NCBI GenBank assembly: GCA_036873755.1
Contig: JAVTVY010037038.1
Span: 109,628-173,627, forward strand
DNA length: 64,000 bases
From: Hanleya hanleyi
Lineage: Eukaryota; Mollusca; Polyplacophora; Lepidopleurida; Hanleyidae
Reading direction: 5' to 3'
Under the pieces are notes generated by a model. That model searched no databases and was not told where the DNA came from. It worked only from the letters and a program-made list of their open reading frames with translations. How positions within the stretch are numbered: the first letter of the stretch is position 1; the number at the start of each line of letters is the position of its first letter. The position numbers were made by a program, and so were the translations under genes. Below, piece after piece: positions 12,042 through 22,830 of the stretch.

Positions 12042-14116
12042 TAATCCACCGATTCAACCTGTCGGGCAATGTTGTATCGATCGAATGTATCGGATTATGG
12101 AACAGGCTAGCCCTACGATTTGTTGATATTCAGATAAAGTACTGGTGGTTGAATATCGGTGAGTGGGTCCACAATATTTCTATAAATTTCACCCAATTCC
12201 TCCGCGCAATTAATGAGGGCTGGTCATAATCACGGCCAGTTGAAATCCAGATCTGTCTCCAACGCGTAACTAGTAAAATCGGGCACTCCCGGTCGGCCGT
12301 GTTTCATTGAGATTGGTACAGGATAACACCATGCATGTTTTCATACCGTCTATAAGTGTTGTTGAAATATAATGCCCGGGAAATATTAGTCCGATGTCAG
12401 TATAGAGTTCTTTTGAAATCATGTCATTTAACATTGCGAAGGACAGGAAAAATAGTTACTTCCTTCGAACCTAATAACGTACTACTTGTTTTCTACTACT
12501 GTAAGAATCACATTTCACAATATATATTTGGAAGCTTATAAATGTGTGAAAAACATGCAATTACTCAAAATAACGGAGCTTGTAACATTGACAAACAAGA
12601 TCGATGGTCATCTTATGCGCCGATTGCCAATTTCTACCAAAAATGCTTCGATTCGAGAATAACCCAGGCTTGTCATCTTTTTTTTTCTTCTTTTTTTGTA
12701 AATCATCCATGACAAAGTACGCATGGCATCACATCTGGAGACAAAAATCCTATACTTAGCCAAAAGACACGACTGGGGGCTGGGAAGATTTGTGGCTCGG
12801 AAAGTCACGGGGATGGTGACCACAGCGTCAGGTATGCGCGACTTCGGACAATTCTTCTGAGTGGGCAAACATATATCTGTTGACACAGATGATCTCCCTT
12901 GACCTCCGATACAGCAGGGAAGGGAAGACGAACCGTATTGTCCCTCACTGTAGTTTATGTCCACAAATTCCAACTGCGCATGATGTTAGTTTATCCCCAA
13001 GATACTTCATTCTGAACTTTATACCGTGTGACGAGCCATATCAGACACCCAATTACATCTGTCATAATATTGATTGGAAATATTGATGAAGAAATTTTCT
13101 ATTCAACCACATTCACTTCGAATGTTATTCTTTAGAGATTGAAAATTGTATTATGGAAATACTTTATAATCTATTGTACGAAAACATCGTTATAACCAAG
13201 TTCTTTTATTTCAAAATATTACATGTAATAAACAAGTTATGAATTGATAATATTTACACAAAAAAACCATATACAAGAAACGACGTTCATTAAAAATAGC
13301 TTCCACAGAATTAGTTATTCGGTAATGTTATTCATGTTATTTGTGCATTTTTATTCGTTATTCACCCCCCCCCCCCCCCCCCTCCCCCACCCAGAACATT
13401 CTTTACAGCCCAGTGTCTAAACACAAACTAAGCAAACTTTAGCTCACACAGAAAGCGCCTCACCAAAGAATTGCAGCCATGGCAAAGAGTTGTGCTCTTT
13501 TGTCATGCGGCCGAAATGTTTCCCCCCGGGATCAGCGGAATTGTCCTAAAGCTTTACGGTATCTCAGAGAACTGCTTTGATTTAATCCGTTTGGATGAAG
13601 ATAATCTATTCTATTTTCTTAACCTTATTCTTTCCTCACAATTAAAAAGTTCAGCTCGAATTTAAACCCGGTCCGCATTCCGCATCCGAAAGCACGTTCG
13701 GATTATTGATCTAACTTTTTTAAGACAATGTTTTCAAACACGGAGAATCGGCTGGATTCGGAATTGAGCACCGTAGCAATCTCAAGATTTGAGCGTATCT
13801 CTTTCTGTTGTCAAAACAAACTTAATCTATGAAGGATTACCGGTTTTATCCCCGGATTATGTTGACTGATTATGCTTCTGCTTCAATCGAACCTGTTGTG
13901 GACATTGCGCATGTCACGCGACCTTTGGTGATGCACTGTCAGTACACGCACATTGTCATTTAGTTTTTATGACCGAGCTTTAGATCATCAATTTGGCAGT
14001 TCAAAGACACCAAGGATACTGAGAAGACCACACGGTTTAAACTGACTCAAATGGAGTTCCGAGTCATTCACAAAATTCCAATCGCGAACCACCAGATTTT
14101 GGACAGGATTCCGACC
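12042..14116. other. Non-coding; C-tract at ~13,366-13,384
   Basis: A poly(C) run of about 17-19 bases followed by TCCCCCACCC lies near 13,366. A 121-codon minus-strand frame at 12,608-12,973 has no recognised family. Nothing else was supported. Confidence 0.4.
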
Positions 14117-14720
14117 CAACCACCTCGCTGGGGGTCTAATAATACCCCAGCCACCAGTCAGATTTTTGGACCGGATTCGGGGCCTTCGCGCACATCACCG
14201 GAAGTGACATCATATATAGTAAAATAGATGTTTGCCTAACATTTCGATTACTTTTCAAGTCTGCATAATACCTCTGTTGACCTAGCGTTAAAAAGAATTA
14301 TCCGGAGATTATTTTCCCTGTTTATCTGGACAGAACATATGAAAAGTAGTTCGCTCATGTGCAACACTGAAGGAGTTGTTCGGCCGGATTCAAACTGAAC
14401 GTGGGGTTTCCCCTATACGTCATAGCAACGTAGTAAATGTCAACTTCCGCTATTGGAGGCAGGGATGATAAATGAGCCGATGTGGGGAGGATGATTCTGA
14501 CCGAGTGCATACCACCGGAAGTGACATCATAAAATATAAAACACACTATTGTCGAACGTTCCAATCACTTTCCAATTCTGTATTATGCCTCTGTTGACCT
14601 ATATAGTGATACACAGAATGCTCTAGGGATTGATTATTGTCTCCGCTAAATGGGCGTATGAAAAGTTGTGAGCCCAAGTGCAGAACCGAGGGGTTGTTCG
14701 GTCGAATGTATAAACAAGAA
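14117..14720. repeat. Dispersed repeat R1, one full and one partial tandem copy
   Basis: The block starting CAACCACCTCGCTGGGGGTC at 14,117 is repeated almost base for base at 41,201. Its second part (from ACCGGAAGTGACATCAT, about 14,198-14,398) is duplicated in diverged form at about 14,511-14,715, sharing the landmarks CCTCTGTTGACCTA and GTTGTTCGG. The short landmark CAACTTCCGCTATTG is near 14,440. No coding capacity was seen. The superfamily is unknown. Confidence 0.65.
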
Positions 14721-15339
14721 ATATCTTCAAAACATGATGGGTGATGGAATTTAAATGGGGCATGAGCAAAATGTTCATTCTGCATAATAATTATACGTTG
14801 AAATACCGATATTTAATTGCGCATGAATAACTGGCAGTTCTGATTTGCAAGTGTATCACCATTTGTTTGTACTTTCACCCGGCGTAGTTTCTTCCTCAAC
14901 GGTCAAGGAACTGTCGGGTCAACGTATTGTCCAATCACTCTCAACAATGATGGCGGTGCAGACCTACAGCTATCGAGGTGAACTGACAGATTTAATACCC
15001 GGTTCCCATGTGATGAGCCTTAAATTGGGAGCTTCTGTATAACTTATTCTCATACTAATTAAGAAGAGGATCAAACCACTGGGAGTGGGATGTTTTGATC
15101 AGGATAAATTCATTTCATGCAATTCCATTGGTTCCAAATCGTATGTTATCAGTCAGTTACATAAAATAGCGTCATTGGTAACGCAACTCTCCGTATTTCG
15201 GTTTTATCGTCATATACGAGACAACACAGAGAAGGCAGAAGAAATGCCCACAGAACGGAAGAGTGTATGTCGTGCTGAAGCGAGCGAATACGAATCCGTC
15301 GAAAAAAATCGTATGCGTGAGAGGGGGGGGGGAGCCGTA
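14721..15339. other. Non-coding, no feature recognised
   Basis: Only short frames without recognised families. A G-run lies near 15,320-15,330. Confidence 0.4.
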
Positions 15340-15415
15340 TACGTCATATCCAAGTCAACTTCCGCTATTGAGGGCAAGGACATAGTAGAATGAACATGTG
15401 AAACGGACCATGAAG
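15340..15415. repeat. Fragment of dispersed repeat R1/R2
   Basis: CAACTTCCGCTATTGAGGGC and the following GTGAAACGGACCATG resemble the R1 tail at about 14,440 and 41,535 and the segment GTGAAACGGAGCATG near 42,040. Confidence 0.45.
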
Positions 15416-16030
15416 AGGTCGTACCGATCTTAGTTTGATTTGTGACTGAAGTGTTTAAAACAAAGCCCAAGTTACACTCATGAATAACATATAACGAATA
15501 ATATTTTAAATGCAAAATAATTTAACTGTCAGTGGGAATATAAGCTATGACGCCGCCTATTCCGGACTTCAAGTTAACCCTTTATCAATGGAGCTGCGCC
15601 GATATCACAGACAGGTGCACTGAGACTTGGATCAAAGCGGTTCATTCTTCCACTCTCTTTCTTATCTGTTCAGCGGAAATAGATTTAATCAATGCTAATT
15701 GGACTATTTTCGACCTGAACTTGCCAAATTCATCATAAATGTAAGCAATCTGTAAAATTGTGAGGATGGTTAGATAGCTTGATTCTTTTGATCAAATGAA
15801 ATTCCGGGTGGGGTCTCAGTAAATATGTCGTAACGTGTGCCTAATTCTTTTTAGCTCGGGTTATAGGGGCCGTGTGAACGCCATATAATGTAAGCGTGAA
15901 TCAATAATACATATTATTATATTTATTAGAGTGTCTCCCTATAGAAATTGTAATGAGATAAAACTCAATCCCCGGTCACGTGAGTGTATATTGCCCGCTG
16001 AAACGGCATATTCCATCCCCCAATAAAATG
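15416..16030. other. Non-coding, no feature recognised
   Basis: No supported gene. The last 60 bp contain pieces (gtgtatattgcccg, gcatattcc) echoing the adjacent hairpin, so this may be a decayed neighbouring copy. Confidence 0.4.
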
Positions 16031-16160
16031 ATTGTCTTGTTTTGAGGGGAATATGCAGTTTTGTTGCCCCTCGACTGTGCATATTACCCTCGCCTGCGGC
16101 TCGGGCAATATGCACAACCTCGGGGCAACAAAACTGCATATTCCCCTCAAAACAAGTCAA
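16031..16160. repeat. 130-bp near-perfect hairpin (palindromic MITE)
   Basis: CTTGTTTTGAGGGGAATATG at 16,036 is inverted as CATATTCCCCTCAAAACAAG ending at 16,155. The stem continues inward through GCAGTTTTGTTGCCCC/GGGGCAACAAAACTGC and GTGCATATT/AATATGCAC, leaving only a few central bases unpaired. The mirrored short frames at 15,965-16,150 and 16,042-16,233 are two strands of the same palindrome. Confidence 0.8.
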
Positions 16161-16223
16161 TATTTTCATAATGTTAATTGATGATTTGGAAATTAATTTG
16201 GATGAAAGAATACTAATCAATTA

Positions 16224-16508
16224 TACACTGTAAATCACATGTTTAAGGTTAGATCACTCAAAGCGGAGTAGCGTTTGAGCATACGTTCCAGCCTTAACCT
16301 GTTTAGGATTTAAACATTTTGGTGCTTAGGTTTTAAACATTTTGGTCTTAGGTTGTAAAGACCGATGTGTTTATAAGCTAAACGCCTATCTGTGTTTATA
16401 ATCTAAAAATCCATGTGTTTAACACCTAAACGCGATTAGGCTGAAACGTGCACTAGAACGGAACTTCACTTTTGGTGTTCTAACGCTAAACAGGTGACTT
16501 ATAGTGTA
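16224..16508. mobile_element. TA-flanked CACTG-type MITE (285 bp)
   Basis: The ends are TACACTGTAAATCAC (16,224) and, inverted, TACACTATAAGTCAC (ending 16,508). Similarity between the inverted arms extends about 70 bp with divergence (CATGTTTA...TTTAGG against CCTGTTTA...TTTAGG). The interior is rich in variants of gtgtttaa/ttaaacat. A TA flank with a terminal CACTG is compatible with a Tc1/mariner-type target duplication. No transposase is present. Confidence 0.6.
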
Positions 16509-17680
16509 CGGATTTGATCTCGCCGGCATCACTGAAAATGTTGATCGCTTCTTGTATTTATATTTATCTTGGGATTTTGGTGCTACATGAAGTAGTTTTA
16601 TGTGAATACGATTTTCTTTTATTCCGGACGCGGAAGTTCATGATAGACGAAGGCTGGTTACTTGGCTGTTGGATGAGACTGTTGTATTCGGTTATTCGAG
16701 TGCCCTGGAATGAACGTTACTGTACGATATTCGCAACACTTACACCCGTTTCAAAGTTATCGAAGGGAACACGGCAAAAAAAAAAAAAATCAGGTTAGTT
16801 TCTTCATGACAACAAACTCACGCTTTATTTCCTTCCCCTCCTTATTTTCCAAGCTTTTTTTTCTTCTTGCACGTGGCCTCTTGTTGAATCCTTGCTCTCA
16901 TTTCTACTGACTCTACACATGGCCTCAACTTGTGCGCCTCCAAAGAATATCGAGATCGAATATCGACACTGTGAGTTTACCTCTGTAAATCGTGTTTGTT
17001 CGTGGCACACTAGAGAGTCAGATAAGAGATATGTCATCAGTCGAATTGATGAATGTATAGATAAGAGTTCAGCTCTCGTTTTTTACCCGCATGTGGAAAC
17101 ATGCCCTTGCAAGCGTGCAATTTCACATTCCAGCAGCATCAGGAAAATAGGGTCTGACGTTTGCTTAAGAGTAATTTATTGACCCTCGTCTAAGCCATCA
17201 TATCATAATAAATTATCGGTTCCTTATTCAAACATCAAAGTAAATATATTGAACCGTATTTGAAGTTTGAGAGGACATAGCAATAAATTTCATTCGCAAA
17301 GTATGTGATTTGACTTCAATTATCAAAATAAATATAGGTTTCGTTATATAAGTAATATATGGTAATAACACACCACCGGGCTACAGCACTGCTTTGATCT
17401 TAAAAGATATATTTCCACGTAACATTTAGGGCACCACTCGTATAGTGCATCTCTTCAAATTCCACATCGATTCCCAGGCCACACAAGATTTGCAAGCCTT
17501 CATTGATTCAGCAAAAGCCCTGAAGTCTGGAGAAATTTACAGTCGACCGTGAAGCCATATTAAGCTGTCTAATCGTAAACAATAATCTTGTTACTACGGT
17601 GGCCCATGGGGTATACCGTTTTTTTTTTTCTCGAGGGTGTTATTTATTATTTCGACTATTTTATACAAACATTTTCTTGA
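16509..17680. other. Non-coding; short poly(A)/T tracts
   Basis: A-run near 16,776-16,788 and T-rich tracts. No recognised gene. The frames at 16,514-17,182 have no family similarity. Confidence 0.4.
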
Positions 17681-17894
17681 TTAACCTTATCTGACCTTGG
17701 CTTTTGGGAACCTGTCCAGGCCTGGGGAGCATTTTTCTGGTACCCCACGTGGCTGCCATCTTGAATTTGCCCATGCTCATCTACTCCGGGGGTTATGTAA
17801 ATAGGCTCAAACTGACCCCAATATGATAAACTATAAAGTCGTCGTTTCGGAGATAGCGCAGAAAGTTTGTTAATCGGGGGGGGTGGGGGGTGGG
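17681..17894. mobile_element. piggyBac-type MITE fragment (copy 2)
   Basis: Begins TTAACCTTATCTGACC at 17,681, matching the outward end of copy 1. It then continues in inverse orientation with family landmarks (GCCATCTTGAATTTGCCCAT, AAATAGGCTCAAACTGACCC, TATGATAAACTATAAAGTC). It stops near a G-run at 17,875-17,890, so about half of the element, including the other terminal repeat, is missing. Confidence 0.7.
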
Positions 17895-19079
17895 TAACAC
17901 AGAATTTCTTCAGATTTCTTTCATTCCTAGTAACGTCGACACAACTTTTTCATCCTTTTTTTTACTGCAACCAAATATAAATTCTTGGAAACGTTTGCAT
18001 AGCAATGGAAAACTTTCATCCGCGGTGAAAAATAAACGTTTGGAAGAGTTTTGTTTGCTTTTCGATGAAAAAATAAAATGATAAAGACATTTCATGACAA
18101 AAAACTATGAAAAAGGACACGATGTTCCCTATGGACCACCGTCTGTTACTTTATCTGCTCGAAGATCTGTCGATGAATCCGTTCATTCATTCAGAGTGAA
18201 AGCAGAACCACATATTTTGCATTATCAGATAAGATAATTGGAGATAATTTATGTACAGTTCAGTGACATCAATTGTCAATCTATAAACCACGAACCAATG
18301 ATACCGGTATTATTATGACTTGAATGATGATAGTATTTCATACTGTAATTATTCAATGAACCGAGAATATTTTACCGTATTCTTTGCCGTTCTTCAATAT
18401 CTTGGCCTTCTTATTTTGGCAAGACATGAGGGATGCTTTTTTTTCTTTTTCTCGTCAAATACATTTCTTGCTATCGGAGGGTGTTTTTTCTTCATATCTT
18501 TACAGAAAGGTCTGTTATGTCGTTCTCAAGTACTTTTTATCGTCCGCCGCATCTTGGTTGGTGAATACAGAATCGCTGTCTCTGTGAGTGTGCGTTCGTC
18601 ACATTTATTCGTTAACACGATAATTTGAAAACTATCGATTCAAATCACTCTAAATTTTAAACGAAGATATAATTGGAGAATAGCTGTCGGCCTATTCATT
18701 TCGAGGTCACTAGGTCAAATATCACAGTTTCTATGATATTTTACCTATTTTAATGCCCTGTGAGCTATGTGTATTACATTGGGATATTCATATATGGGTG
18801 GATTTTAAGGATTGCTGTTTGCGGATATCGTTTCAGCCAAATCTGCCCAGATCCGCAAATGGGAGCCAGGGTGAAAGCTACATACTGTAAACCAAGTATA
18901 TATATACTTCAATAGTATGGGTGATTAGTCGGCACAGCACTTCCCAGACTGTGGTTTTGGTTTTGTTGAGTTCTCCAAGTAGTTTCGATGTTTTTGGTCC
19001 TGTGTCTCATATAACTCAGCCCGATGAACAACGCCAAGGCAGAACACAGATTTCCACACACACAATAGACTCGCCTAAT
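17895..19079. other. Non-coding, no feature recognised
   Basis: AT-rich sequence with only short frames. Nothing recognised. Confidence 0.4.
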
Positions 19080-20340
19080 GTTGTTGGCTCTGTGTTTCCC
19101 AAGTTGTTCCACCCAATGGTGTTGGGAGGTGGTAGCTCATGTGTTCACCAATTAGCTTCGACTAATCGTATTAGGAGGTGGTTGCTCATGGATTTACCAA
19201 TTGGTTTCGTCCAACGCTGTTGGGAGGTGGTTGCATATGTGCTTACATGAGTAACCGAGTCGTGTCTCCCAATGATGTTGGGAGGTGGTTGCATATGTGC
19301 GTACATGCGTAACCGAGTCGTGTCTCCCAATGATGTTGGGAGGCGGTTGCATATGTGCTTACATGAGTAACCGAGTCGTGTCTCCCAATGATGTTGGGAG
19401 GTGGTTGCATATGTGCGTACATGCGTAACCGAGTCGTGTCTCCCAATGATGTTGGGAGGCGGTTGCATATGTGTTTACATGAGTAACCAAGTCGTGTCTC
19501 CCAATGATGTTGGGAGGTGGTTGCATATGTGATTACATGCGTAACCGATTCGTGTCTCTCAATGGTGTTGGGAAGTGGTTGCATGTGTTTACATGCGTAA
19601 CCGAGTCGTGTCTCCCAATGGTGTTGGAAGGTGGTTGCTCATGGGTTTACCAAGTAGTTTTGCCCAATGATGTTGATAAGTGGTTGCATATGTGCTTAAA
19701 TGCGTAACCGAGTCGTGTTGCTCAATGATGTTGAGAGGTGGTTGAATATGTGCTTACATGCGTAATCGAAAGGTGTCACCCAATGATGTTGGGAGGTGGT
19801 AGCTGATGGGTTTACCAAGTAGTTTTGTCCGATGATGTTGAGAAGTGGTTGCATATGTGCTTACATGCGTAACCGAGTCGTGTGTCTTAATGATGTTGAG
19901 AGGTGGTTTAATATGTGCTTACATGCGTAATCGAATGGTGTCGCCCAACGATGTTGGGAGGTGGTAGCTGATGGGTTTACCAAGTAGTTTTGTCCGATGA
20001 TGTTGAGAAGTGGTTGCATATGTGCTTACATGCGTAACCGAGTCGTGTTGCTCAATGACGTTGAGAGGTGGGTGCATATGTGCTTACTTGCGTAATCGAA
20101 TGGTGTCGCCCAATGATGTTGGGAGGTGGTTGCATATGTGCTTACATGCGTAACCGAGTCGTGTTACCCAATAGTGCTGGGAGGTCAGTGCTCATAAGTT
20201 TATCAAGTAGTTTCGCCAAGTGGTGTTGGGAAATGGCTGCTCGTGTGTTTGCCAAGTAGCTTCGGCAAATGTTGTTGGGTGGTGGGCACTCATGTGTTAG
20301 TCAAATAGCTTTGTCCGATGGTACTGGGTTGGAAAGAGCG
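19080..20340. repeat. 58-bp minisatellite array
   Basis: About 20 copies of a 58-bp unit with core CCCAATGATGTTGGGAGGTG followed by GTTGCATATGTGCTTACATG. Spacing is 58 bp exactly in the homogeneous part (for example between the CGTGTCTCCC blocks at 19,261 and 19,319). Between about 19,245 and 19,500 two variants (gcttacatgag and gcgtacatgcg) alternate, giving a 116-bp dimeric unit. Each monomer contains a small inverted repeat, CCCAA...TTGGG. The flanks are more diverged. The frames on both strands are repeat artefacts. Confidence 0.9.
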
Positions 20341-21690
20341 GGAATTATTAACTTCTACTTTGTCATGGCCATACTGAAGAATGCTCTATCGTGATTACAC
20401 AATTGTGCTCCCGCATGAAATAATCATGAAACAAACAAACACACTTGAAAAATAGGTTGTGGATTTTGTCAGCATAGCAAATTCCAAATTCTCCCGAAAA
20501 CCCTTCTAGAGTCATATTTCAGATTAGCTTCAAATCAGAGAATCCAGTCATAATTATAGTTCACGACGCATTTTATATTACAGGAGGCGTGTAATGTCTA
20601 TCATATTACCTCGGCTGTTTCAAACAATGTTCACCGTAAATACGACGTTTCGCCTTCAAACACAATATCCTATATTGCAAACCAGAAACACGCAAATAAA
20701 CACGTTTTTGCTCTTGAATTATTCGCGGCGGATGGTGAAGACAAATCTTTAAAACGTATTGATATTGGTTGTACAGTAGTTATTGCATTTAAAGTTTCAG
20801 AAAATGTTTAACAAATTATTTTATGATAATATACCATACGGTTATTCCCAAATCGCAAAAGGTCGTATTGTTACAACTTTGTCAATAAGCATATAGTTCA
20901 AAATAAAACAGAAAATTAAATTGTTTTGATAACCATGTAGCGTTTAGTTTCATTATGCATATCATGATTTTTTTTTATTGAGATGATGTTAATCTCTATG
21001 GGAGAATCTATCAAATATCGACTGAATATACCATTTATAACAAAGGCGAACAAAATATAGTTTATTTATCAATATTATCGATGGCGCCATCTGTCGGCTA
21101 CTTTCGGTGTTCTCTATCCTACTTCTGGTGTTTGATGCCTGGCTACAGGTGATGTTAATAACCGACCACGTGTCCATGTTCTGACCTCCAATTAAACTCT
21201 TCCCGGTTTGATGTGGCCCGACCAATCATCGCCCCGTGACAGATTCAGCCCGGAGGGACGTTCTGACAAGAATCTAACAAGTGGTGAATCTATGTCTCGG
21301 CCTCTATCGAATTATCTACATAATATAGATGGGTTTAATGGTAATTTAATTGATTTATCTCTCCAATCACACGTCGATAAAAAAAACTATTATTGATGTA
21401 CAAGACTCTTTAACATGACTGTTGAGAAAGAATCATGTACGGCGATGTCGTGTGGAGAACAGTTTATCTAAAAAACAGATACAATATTAGTCTCTTTATT
21501 ACAGGTTCATGCTGTATTCATGTTTGAAGACGGTAAATATACAGCAGTAATATTGAACATTTATTTCAGCATGCTACACTTAGTGCGTTAACAGTCACTG
21601 GATTGGTGATGCGAAAGCGGGGAGGGGGAACGAGGCAAAACAAAGTGGGGAACCGCTCATCATGCCCAATATAACGTGAATCATGTGGTT
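20341..21690. other. Non-coding, no feature recognised
   Basis: No supported gene or repeat. Several complex low-repeat stretches, for example 21,060-21,260. Confidence 0.4.
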
Positions 21691-22300
21691 TAATTGTAGA
21701 CACAAGCACGCCACACATGTACGACCTCGGTCTCTCAGTTCGATACATAAACTCGATCGTTTTATCGTAGAGTCACCAACGCACAGGCATGAACTGGGTC
21801 GTTTTCTTGTGAACGCACCAACCGAGAGACATGACCTCGGTCGTTTTATTGTAGAGGCACCGATGCACAGACAGGACCTCGGTCGTTTTCTTGTGGCGGC
21901 ACCGACGCACAGACTAGATTTCGGTTGGGGTTTTTTGCGGAGGCACCGACGCTGTCTTTTTTTTGGCGGAGGCACCGACGCACAGACATGACCACAATCG
22001 TTTTCTTGTATGGGCACCGACACACAGACATGACCTCGATCGTTTTCTGGTAGGGGCACCGCGACACACAGATTTGACCTCGGTCATTTTTTCCTTGTAC
22101 ATGTAGAGGCACCGACGCACAGATATGACCTCGATCATTTTCTGATAGAGGCACCGCCACACAGATATGACCTTGGTCATTAAATTGTAGAGGCATCGAC
22201 GCATGGACTTGCCCTTGGTCGTTTTCTTGTAGAGGCACCGACACACAGACATGACCTCGGTCGTTTTCTTGTGGAGGCACTGGTGCACAGACATGGCTCA
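21691..22300. repeat. 42-bp minisatellite, main block
   Basis: The unit is close to GAGGCACCGACGCACAGACA plus TGACCTCGGTCGTTTTCTTGTA (42 bp), with about 14 diverged copies. Because 42 is a multiple of three, a 14-residue periodic frame is open on both strands (plus 21,683-21,991; minus 21,595-22,376). Substitutions are scattered without codon-position bias that I can see, so a protein is not supported. Confidence 0.85.
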
Positions 22301-22610
22301 GGGACGGCGGGACAGGTGGGAACCGGTGGGGCATGCCGCCTCCAATATTTTCAGTAAAAAATACGACACAAAACAAAAAGATAATAAAAACCGATAGACT
22401 AAAGTGAAAAAAAAAACTTTATTGAATGCAGATTTTACTCATTCAAACAGAGTTTATACATGCGAGGATTTCTTGTTTTATTGTGAGGAAATACGCCATA
22501 ACGCGTCTCCGGCCAGCTATAGATCCCTGGAGCTACCGGAGCCTAGGCGGCCCCAGGACCCTCGTCTTTTTTGTGCTGTTGTATTGACCCCTCCAATCAC
22601 TAATTGCTTC
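22301..22610. other. Segment interrupting the 42-bp minisatellite
   Basis: About 310 bp of unrelated sequence separates two blocks of the same minisatellite. It begins GGGACGGCGGGACAGGTGGG and includes an A-rich stretch (22,350-22,420). It may be an inserted element, although no target duplication was identified. The part AACGCGTCTCCGGCCAGCTA (22,500) is loosely similar to a segment near 43,600. Confidence 0.45.
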
Positions 22611-22830
22611 CGCCGTGCCCGATGATCTCGGTCCTTTAGTTATGAAGGCGCCGACGCACAGACATGACCTCAGTCATTTTCTTGTGGAGGTGGCGACGCA
22701 CGAACATGACCTCGAAAGTTTTCTTGTAGAGGCACTAACGCATAGACATGACCTCGGCCGTTTTCGTGTAGAGGCAACGACACAGAATGACTTCGGTCCG
22801 ACGCACAGACATAACCTCGGTCGTTGTGTA
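22611..22830. repeat. 42-bp minisatellite, second block
   Basis: Continues the array of 21.7-22.3 kb with about five diverged units (CGACGCACAGACATGACCTC and variants). Confidence 0.75.

Noticed and set aside
12608..12973. 121-codon minus-strand frame
   Set aside because: No recognised domain; contains a translated poly-Lys/Arg stretch from a T-run.
21595..22376. Cys/Arg-rich 102- to 176-codon frames on both strands
   Set aside because: Products of the 42-bp minisatellite; the period is a multiple of three so frames stay open by default.
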